Source of the DNA: Candidatus Magasanikbacteria bacterium RIFCSPHIGHO2_02_FULL_50_9b
GTDB lineage: Bacteria; Patescibacteriota; Patescibacteriia; Magasanikbacterales; 2-02-FULL-50-9b
Length of the DNA: 9,296 bases
Direction of reading: 5' to 3'
Assembly (NCBI GenBank): GCA_001782975.1
Contig: MFQD01000029.1
Location: 1 to 9,296, forward strand
The notes under the pieces were generated by a model, which had not been told where the DNA came from, ran no database searches, and saw only the letters and a program-made list of their open reading frames with translations. Both the position numbers and the translations under genes were made by a program. Shown piece by piece: positions 5,616 to 9,296 of the stretch; position 1 is the stretch's first letter; the number at the start of each line of letters is the position of its first letter.

Positions 5616-6377
5616 ATGCAAAAAATTAAAATAGTGGGCGGAATGTCCACTGCTAGTCGAATCAGCATCCTCTCAGATGAGTTCATCGCAACAGCACATT
5701 CCGATGAGGACAACAAAATCACCTGCAAAGTCAAACGCCACCCACCTCTGTCGCGCTTTCTCTACAAGAACGAGAATCTTCCAATACCAAAGCTGGTTAG
5801 GTTAATTCTGTTCTCCGTGGATGCCATGACGAAAAAGGGGTGGGCACTTCTGGGCCTCTATGTGTTCAGCGAAGTGTTGTTGGATACGTTTTTTCCAAGT
5901 ATTGACTCGACAGCGATTTCTGCATTCTTGAAGCAGTACTGGTTGTTAGTCTACGTATCAATCCTTGTCGGCGTGCTGACATACATCAACCGTCAAATCG
6001 CAACGTGGCACGGGGCTGAACATATGGCGATCGCCGCCTATGATCGCAATGGCTCCACGACCACTCTGGCAATCACACATGAGTGTCCGGTTCATGACGA
6101 GTGCGGCGGGCGATTGTTTATTCCGCTTTTCGTCGGAATCGTAATCGCAAACGTCATCGCCAATAAATTCGAGCTGAATGAAACGATCACAACTCTTGCG
6201 GTTCTGGAATGCGCGTTATGGGTGGATACACTGAAGGGCTGGGATAAGATACCCGGCACATCTCACGCATCTCATTTTCTCCAGAAATGGGTTACCACTC
6301 GTTATCCAGGAGAACAGGAGATGCGAACCGCACAACGCGCGCTGCAGGAACTCGTCACCGCACATCTCAACTCGTAA
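5616..6377 (+). CDS. DUF1385 (YqhQ-like) membrane protein
   Basis: The 253-residue protein carries the landmarks of the DUF1385/YqhQ family. The N-terminal KIVGGMSTASRISIL followed by EFIATA parallels the family opening of the form 'GGQAVIEGVMMRG..AIAVR'. WHGAEHMAIAAYDRNG (131-146) is the diagnostic HGAEHK motif. HECPVHDECGGRLFIPLFVG (155-174) parallels the H-x-RCGT block. LQKWVTTRYPGEQEMRTAQR (222-241) parallels the C-terminal LQ-TT-EP segment. Membrane helices lie at about 76-92, 108-124 and 166-185. The paired His, Glu and Cys residues have led others to suggest metal binding; the function is unknown. Compared with typical members the opening motif is degenerate and several conserved Arg residues are missing, so this is a divergent copy. 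A terminator (6399-6436) closes the gene, so it is a single-gene unit. Confidence 0.78.
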   Translation: MQKIKIVGGMSTASRISILSDEFIATAHSDEDNKITCKVKRHPPLSRFLYKNENLPIPKLVRLILFSVDAMTKKGWALLGLYVFSEVLLDTFFPSIDSTAISAFLKQYWLLVYVSILVGVLTYINRQIATWHGAEHMAIAAYDRNGSTTTLAITHECPVHDECGGRLFIPLFVGIVIANVIANKFELNETITTLAVLECALWVDTLKGWDKIPGTSHASHFLQKWVTTRYPGEQEMRTAQRALQELVTAHLNS

Positions 6378-6386
6378 GACAGGAAT

Positions 6387-6398
6387 ACTGTGCACAGT
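6387..6398. repeat. 12-bp perfect palindrome between stop codon and terminator
   Basis: ACTGTGCACAGT is its own reverse complement. It directly abuts the left arm of the terminator hairpin at 6399. It may be a protein-binding site or part of a larger 3' structure; nothing else shows its role. Confidence 0.5.
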
Positions 6399-6436
6399 GG
6401 GCCCCGTAAGTCAAATGACACGAGGCCCTTCTTAAT
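6399..6436 (+). terminator. Intrinsic terminator after the DUF1385 gene
   Basis: GGGCC-C-CGT (6399-6407) pairs with ACG-A-GGCCC (6420-6428), with one C-A mismatch. The inner GTC/GAC pairs (6410-6412 with 6417-6419) close an AAAT loop. TTCTTAAT follows. The stem is strong but the U-tract is interrupted. Confidence 0.75.
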
Positions 6437-6457
6437 AAAATGGATTCTGACTTTTTC

Positions 6458-6516
6458 AAAAAAATCACCTCAACCAGCGAATCGCGATTGTCGGCGACTT
6501 CGGGCTGATCGAGGTG
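6458..6516 (-). terminator. Intrinsic terminator after the zinc-ribbon gene
   Basis: On the minus strand, CACCTCGATCAGC (6516-6504) pairs with GCTGGTTGAGGTG (6478-6466) over 13 pairs, two of them G-U. A 25-base loop lies between. ATTTTTTT (6465-6458) follows. The stem is long and the U-tract clean. Confidence 0.8.
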
Positions 6517-6543
6517 TGATCTCACGATTTTTGGATACGACAG

Positions 6544-7158
6544 TTACTTCTTCTTGAGACGCACGCGACTCGCGGGCAGCACTTGCAATCCCATTTCGGA
6601 ATGATGCGAGTGAACAGTGCCACAGGTAGCACACCGCAAAACCTGAAACCACCCACTCCACTTCCCCTTCTCCGCGCGAGACTGGCCCATGTCGGTCAGC
6701 AGTTTGCCGCCACACACGGAACACGCGAATGAATTCGACGAGGCGTTCTGCAGCCCAGAAACCGAACTATCGTCATCCACGCGCATGTTGTGAAGCACAA
6801 AGCCAACATAGTGGCACAGACGTACCCAAGCGACGTTGATGTCCGTTGGCTTCTCTGCCTCCGGATCACTTATATGCAGGAGCCGCTCATAGAACGCGAG
6901 CATGACGCCGTTGACCGCGTCTGCGATCAGGATCTCCGCGAACCCCTGAGCGACGAGTGCCGCATAGCCCTCTGTCGTGTTCATCTGCTCGGCTACCCAC
7001 TCACGGCTACGGCGCAGATGCACGGCCTCCGCCTCGACTGCAACCCGTAGATCCCGATGCTTGCCGTATTTGACCTCACCGATGAGTGCGCGCATGTTTT
7101 GCGCAACGAACGTGCTGATGGCCTCAACCGCAAGACCATTGTAACCACTTGGTGGCAT
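6544..7158 (-). CDS. Hypothetical protein with C-terminal zinc ribbon
   Basis: The 204-residue product starts at ATG 7158, chosen because AGAGGGGG lies just ahead (7170-7163). An upstream start at 7194 lacks such a site. Residues about 1-135 are mostly helical and soluble, with GLAVEAISTFVAQNMRALIG near the start. A polar linker follows. The C-terminus has two Cys pairs, CSVC (146-149) and CATC (176-179), spaced as in a zinc ribbon, then a His-rich turn (HSHH) and a basic tail (RVRLKKK). A zinc ribbon with basic tail fits binding to nucleic acid or protein, but the N-terminal domain is not one I recognise. The gene has its own promoter and terminator, so it is a single-gene unit convergent with the DUF1385 gene. 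Confidence 0.72.
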   Translation of the reverse strand: MPPSGYNGLAVEAISTFVAQNMRALIGEVKYGKHRDLRVAVEAEAVHLRRSREWVAEQMNTTEGYAALVAQGFAEILIADAVNGVMLAFYERLLHISDPEAEKPTDINVAWVRLCHYVGFVLHNMRVDDDSSVSGLQNASSNSFACSVCGGKLLTDMGQSRAEKGKWSGWFQVLRCATCGTVHSHHSEMGLQVLPASRVRLKKK

Positions 7159-7162
7159 GTAA

Positions 7163-7170
7163 CCCCCTCT
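7163..7170 (-). promoter_or_regulatory. Shine-Dalgarno site of the zinc-ribbon gene
   Basis: On the minus strand, AGAGGGGG (7170-7163) lies four bases before ATG 7158, with the GAGG core seven bases away. It decides the start at 7158 over 7194. Confidence 0.6.
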
Positions 7171-7214
7171 TGCTGACCGCGGCGCGGCGAGCAACTATCT
7201 GATGATATTCCAAA

Positions 7215-7241
7215 TTTATACCAAAAAAATACGTACGTCAA
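7215..7241 (-). promoter_or_regulatory. Promoter of the zinc-ribbon gene
   Basis: On the minus strand, TTGACG (7241-7236), a 15-base spacer and TATAAA (7220-7215) are visible, with TGG just ahead forming an extended -10. The palindrome ACGTACGT (7231-7238) overlaps the -35 and spacer and could be an operator. The leader is about 50 bases. Confidence 0.6.
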
Positions 7242-7254
7242 TATGTACCCTCAT

Positions 7255-7286
7255 AAAAAACGGGACGCCTCGCGAACGAGGCATCC
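7255..7286 (-). terminator. Intrinsic terminator after the heptad-repeat gene
   Basis: On the minus strand, GGATGCCTCG (7286-7277) pairs with CGAGGCGTCC (7272-7263) over 10 pairs, one of them U-G, around a TTCG loop. TTTTTT (7260-7255) follows after two bases. It separates this unit from the promoter of the zinc-ribbon gene. Confidence 0.88.
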
Positions 7287-7310
7287 GATTTGATTATGCG
7301 GCAATTTAAT

Positions 7311-7625
7311 TTACAGTGCAAACATCGCGTTTGGCACTCCGCGCAATCCTCGAATCGCGCCGAGCAACGCGTCATGGCGCTTTTCCGCTGCCACTTCTGA
7401 TGCAGTCATTTTTGCCTTAATCGAACTGACGTCAGCCCTGACCTGTGCAACGTCGGCTTTGACCTGATCAATATCAGCCCGCATCGTCGCAATTTCAACA
7501 CCCTGTCCTTTAAACAACGCAACAACTTCCAAGTGACGCTCCGTGGCCATGACCGCAACGTCAGCGATCATGTCGACCAATTCATCCTTGAGCCGCTGCT
7601 CTCGAACCGTATGCCCATCCTTCAT
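7311..7625 (-). CDS. Small heptad-repeat coiled-coil protein
   Basis: The 104-residue protein starts at ATG 7625 and is predicted to be almost wholly helical. Residues 49-73 contain regular seven-residue repeats: RADIDQV, KADVAQV, RADVSSI, then KAKM. Ile/Val positions recur as in a coiled coil, with Arg/Lys and Asp alternating outside. Flanking helices (about 8-38 and 75-93) are amphipathic, and the C-terminus (GVPNAMFAL) is short and hydrophobic. No enzyme motif is present. A structural or oligomerising role is likely, but no family is recognised. The gene has a consensus promoter, no SD, a leader of about 22 bases and its own terminator, so it is a monocistronic and probably well expressed unit. 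Its promoter begins six bases from the end of the methyltransferase gene. Confidence 0.75.
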   Translation of the reverse strand: MKDGHTVREQRLKDELVDMIADVAVMATERHLEVVALFKGQGVEIATMRADIDQVKADVAQVRADVSSIKAKMTASEVAAEKRHDALLGAIRGLRGVPNAMFAL

Positions 7626-7654
7626 ACAAAAAAAGTTAGTGACTAATGCTGCCG

Positions 7655-7682
7655 ATTATAACATTCAAAAAAGCACTGTCAA
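7655..7682 (-). promoter_or_regulatory. Consensus promoter of the heptad-repeat gene
   Basis: On the minus strand, TTGACA (7682-7677), a 16-base spacer and TATAAT (7660-7655) are both perfect hexamers, with a TGT extension before the -10. It is the strongest-looking promoter in the window. Confidence 0.85.
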
Positions 7683-7687
7683 GCACC

Positions 7688-8470
7688 TCACATTTTTGTC
7701 GCCACCACACACAAAAACAACGGAATTTCGTTGCGCACTTTGTTCTCTGCACCGGCGCGCGGGCCGCTCGACGACTTGCGATTCGACACCCACTCTTCGA
7801 GATGCGTCAGCGCAAAACCGGCGCGCGACAAATGTTTCACATATAATTGCAATGGGCGATGAAATGAAAACGTAACTGCCGATGGATCAGAACCCGGATG
7901 CATCTGCACCCGATATTTAAATTCGGTCATATACCGCTCGACACGCCGATATTGCACGCGCGCACCCTCGTCCCATCCCCACTCACTCGCACCCGGCACG
8001 CGAAACGTCGGGTGATTTAATACAAAAAATAATTTCCCGCCGGGCCGCAACACACGCGCGCATTCGCGCATCACGCGCTCAATGTGTTCCATATTTTGCA
8101 GCGCCAACACAATTGAAATTTTATCAATGCTTGCGTCGGCGACAAATTCGCTCGCGTCTGCAGACGCAACATGAAATGAAATCGCCGCGGCAGAATCAGA
8201 ATCACAATTTTTCCGCGCGAGTGCAATCAATTCTGGTGAAATATCTGACGCAACAACACACGCACCAGCGCGCGCAAACTCGCGTGCGAAAAAACCTGAG
8301 CCGCACGCCGCATCAAACACGCGTTCGTCCGCCGCAACACGCATGACGCGCATCAAATTTGGCAACACCACGGCGTTTTGGTATGAATCATCATCTTGAA
8401 TCACGGCGTCATACCATTCGGCAACACCGCCCCATGACGTTGATTTTTTTGGCCGTGCAACCCGTTTCAT
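7688..8470 (-). CDS. Class I SAM-dependent methyltransferase
   Basis: The 260-residue soluble protein has the Rossmann-type methyltransferase motifs: motif I VFDAACGSGFF (51-61), which binds S-adenosylmethionine; an acidic residue ending strand 2 in VVASDISPELIALA (72-85); motif IV region IVLALQNMEHIE (120-131); and ARVLRPGGKLFFVLNHPTF (138-156). The N-terminal WYD (GGVAEWYD) is common in UbiE/MenG-like and related enzymes. The substrate cannot be told. The C-terminal half has many aromatic and basic residues, as in substrate-binding caps. I chose ATG 8470: the frame opens at 8506, but the extra 12 residues cover the probable promoter. There is no SD and the predicted transcript start is at or near the ATG. 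It ends just before the promoter of the heptad-repeat gene and diverges from the stress-protein gene. Confidence 0.88.
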   Translation of the reverse strand: MKRVARPKKSTSWGGVAEWYDAVIQDDDSYQNAVVLPNLMRVMRVAADERVFDAACGSGFFAREFARAGACVVASDISPELIALARKNCDSDSAAAISFHVASADASEFVADASIDKISIVLALQNMEHIERVMRECARVLRPGGKLFFVLNHPTFRVPGASEWGWDEGARVQYRRVERYMTEFKYRVQMHPGSDPSAVTFSFHRPLQLYVKHLSRAGFALTHLEEWVSNRKSSSGPRAGAENKVRNEIPLFLCVVATKM

Positions 8471-8477
8471 ATTAAAC

Positions 8478-8506
8478 ACAGTACCCGAATCCAGCGCCCC
8501 TTGCAA
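8478..8506 (-). promoter_or_regulatory. Possible promoter of the methyltransferase gene (leaderless)
   Basis: On the minus strand, TTGCAA (8506-8501), a 17-base spacer and TACTGT (8483-8478) are visible. Spacing is ideal but both hexamers are imperfect. The predicted start falls on or next to ATG 8470, giving a leaderless mRNA. Confidence 0.4.
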
Positions 8507-8529
8507 GAATGAGGCGACAGGTGTCTACT
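8501..8529 (+). promoter_or_regulatory. Possible promoter of the stress-protein gene
   Basis: TTGCAA (8501-8506) is its own reverse complement and could also serve rightward, with a 17-base spacer and TCTACT (8524-8529). TATAGA at 8533-8538 is another -10 candidate. Neither is strong. Confidence 0.3.
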
Positions 8530-8542
8530 GAATATAGACCCC
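8520..8542. promoter_or_regulatory. Dyad in the divergent intergenic region, operator candidate
   Basis: GGTGTCTA (8520-8527) and TAGACCCC (8535-8542) form an inverted repeat matching at seven of eight positions, separated by seven bases. It lies between the methyltransferase and stress-protein genes, over the possible rightward -10, and could bind a dimeric regulator. Confidence 0.4.
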
Positions 8543-8566
8543 CTTTATTCATCTAACCCCTGTTCT

Positions 8567-9082
8567 ATGCATGCAACTACTATTGGTGTGTTCCACCAAC
8601 GGAGTGCTGCGGAACACGCGGTTGATGCCTTGCGAAAAAAGGGAATTCGCGATTCGTCAATCGAGTTCCGTCAGCCAGTCGAAACATGGCGTGAGTCGCG
8701 CATCGTGAGTGCGACTGCGTCCGGAGCGCTCATTGGCGCGGCAATCGGCGCGCTCGCCGGATGGGCGGCAGCCGCAGAGGTGCTGCCAGATCTGTCCAGC
8801 ATCTTCTTTGCAACCGTTCTCGCAGACGGACTTGGCTTCTCCGGCGCAACCGCCACGGTGATGTCCGGCGTCTTCACCGGGCTTATCACCGCAGCCGTTG
8901 TTGGTCTCGCGATTGGCCTTGCCACGCGAGAGCCACTTGAACTCACACAAGAAGAAATCGCATCAACGACAAACGGCAACGCGGACATAGTCGTGACCAC
9001 GCACACGGACAATCCAGACGCGCAAAAAATTCTACGCTCCTACGGCGCTGACGATGTGCATGAATATACGACCGCACGCTAA
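8567..9082 (+). CDS. YflT-like stress protein with glycine-rich membrane hairpin
   Basis: The 171-residue protein begins with TTIGVFHQRSAAEHAVDALR (4-23) and continues KKGIRDSSIEFRQ, the opening of general-stress-protein 17M/YflT-like proteins: a strand, a helix beginning with Ala-Glu and a second strand. Two small-residue-rich membrane segments follow (about 48-70, GALIGAAIGALAGWAAAA; about 97-119, GVFTGLITAAVVGLAIGLA). The C-terminal part, ADIVVTTHTDNPDAQKILRS (139-158) followed by YGADDV, supplies the second half of a ferredoxin-like fold. The membrane pair thus sits as an insertion in a small alpha/beta domain. Biochemical function is unknown; relatives are induced by stress. ATG 8567 is the only reasonable start and has no SD. 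The gene diverges from the methyltransferase and converges on the dedA-like gene, sharing its terminator. Confidence 0.7.
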   Translation: MHATTIGVFHQRSAAEHAVDALRKKGIRDSSIEFRQPVETWRESRIVSATASGALIGAAIGALAGWAAAAEVLPDLSSIFFATVLADGLGFSGATATVMSGVFTGLITAAVVGLAIGLATREPLELTQEEIASTTNGNADIVVTTHTDNPDAQKILRSYGADDVHEYTTAR

Positions 9083-9089
9083 GCGTGCA

Positions 9090-9123
9090 AAAAAACACGC
9101 CGGTTCACGCCGGTGTGTTTTTT
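9090..9123. terminator. Bidirectional intrinsic terminator
   Basis: AAAAAACACGCCGG (9090-9103) pairs with CCGGTGTGTTTTTT (9110-9123) over 14 pairs, one of them G-U, around a six-base loop. The A- and T-tracts on either side let it work for both the stress-protein gene and the convergent dedA-like gene. The dedA-like stop codon (9122-9124) overlaps the right arm. Confidence 0.88.
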
Positions 9124-9296
9124 ATTTTTGTCGTTTAAAAAATGCGCGAACTTTTGAAAAAATTTCCCTGCGTTCTTCGCGCTCAATTAACAAGTGAACA
9201 ATGCCCGGCGAAATTGAAAGCAAAATAATGAAGCCGATGATCGGGATGAGATAGCGATCAACATTCGGAATGAACTCGCCGGCAAAATATCCGAGC
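9122..9296 (-). CDS. DedA-family membrane protein, C-terminal part (runs off right edge)
   Basis: The last 57 codons of a minus-strand gene are present, open at the right edge and stopping at TAA 9124-9122. The visible protein reads GYFAGEFIPNVDRYLIPIIG, then FIILLSISPGIVHLLIE, then a basic charged tail (REERREIFSKVRAFFKRQK). This matches the end of DedA/VTT-domain proteins, which usually have a GYxxG motif, 'NVDKYI', a final membrane helix and an S-x-x-P turn before a charged tail. DedA proteins are linked to flipping of polyprenyl-phosphate or phospholipid and to envelope homeostasis. The conserved glycine-rich and charged motifs of the N-terminal half lie outside the window, so the call rests on the C-terminus alone. 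Confidence 0.7.
   Translation of the reverse strand, partial: LGYFAGEFIPNVDRYLIPIIGFIILLSISPGIVHLLIEREERREIFSKVRAFFKRQK

Noticed and set aside
5402..9296. Genomic island with attachment sites at the tmRNA 3' end
   Set aside because: No second copy of the tmRNA T-arm/CCA end and no integrase is visible in the window, so acquisition is kept only as a possibility.

Overview
The window looks like a piece of a small-genome bacterial chromosome, most likely of Candidate Phyla Radiation (Patescibacteria) type. This is inferred from style: short divergent members of universal families, many small hypothetical proteins, several genes with almost no 5' leader and no Shine-Dalgarno (SD) sequence, A/T-rich promoters of sigma70 type, and the standard code with no in-frame UGA. 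No marker in the window fixes the taxon.

Left block, minus strand: a partial Ala/Glu-rich protein (1-241) has a strong promoter and a good ribosome site. Upstream of it is a four-gene operon read from 3781 down to 482: an AI-2E/PerM-family permease, an unrecognised seven-helix membrane protein, a membrane-anchored HtrA-like protein with PDZ domain whose catalytic triad appears lost, and a Wzz-like polysaccharide co-polymerase. This suggests an envelope or surface-polysaccharide cluster. A weak terminator closes it at 433-459.

Middle block, ribosome rescue: smpB (3820-4272) diverges from the operon through a symmetrical promoter in which both directions use the palindrome AGTATACT as -10. A 64-codon ORF follows smpB with a 1-base gap. 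A small coiled-coil protein gene faces it (4474-4848). Then comes ssrA (tmRNA, 5004-5401) with its own promoter, G3:U pair, encoded CCA and a 24-residue tag. SmpB and tmRNA together form the trans-translation system, so both partners lie within 1.6 kb.

Right block: directly after ssrA lies a 139-bp element with 19-bp inverted ends and internal hairpins, then a DUF1385/YqhQ-like membrane protein and a convergent zinc-ribbon protein, each with an SD and its own intrinsic terminator. After these come a small heptad-repeat protein, a class I SAM methyltransferase, a divergent YflT-like stress protein with a glycine-rich membrane hairpin, and the C-terminal end of a DedA-family protein at the right edge. 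The last two converge on one bidirectional terminator. No integrase, transposase, CRISPR array, tRNA or rRNA was seen. No stretch over 300 bases lacks a gene; the longest is 5402-5615, which holds the inverted-repeat element.
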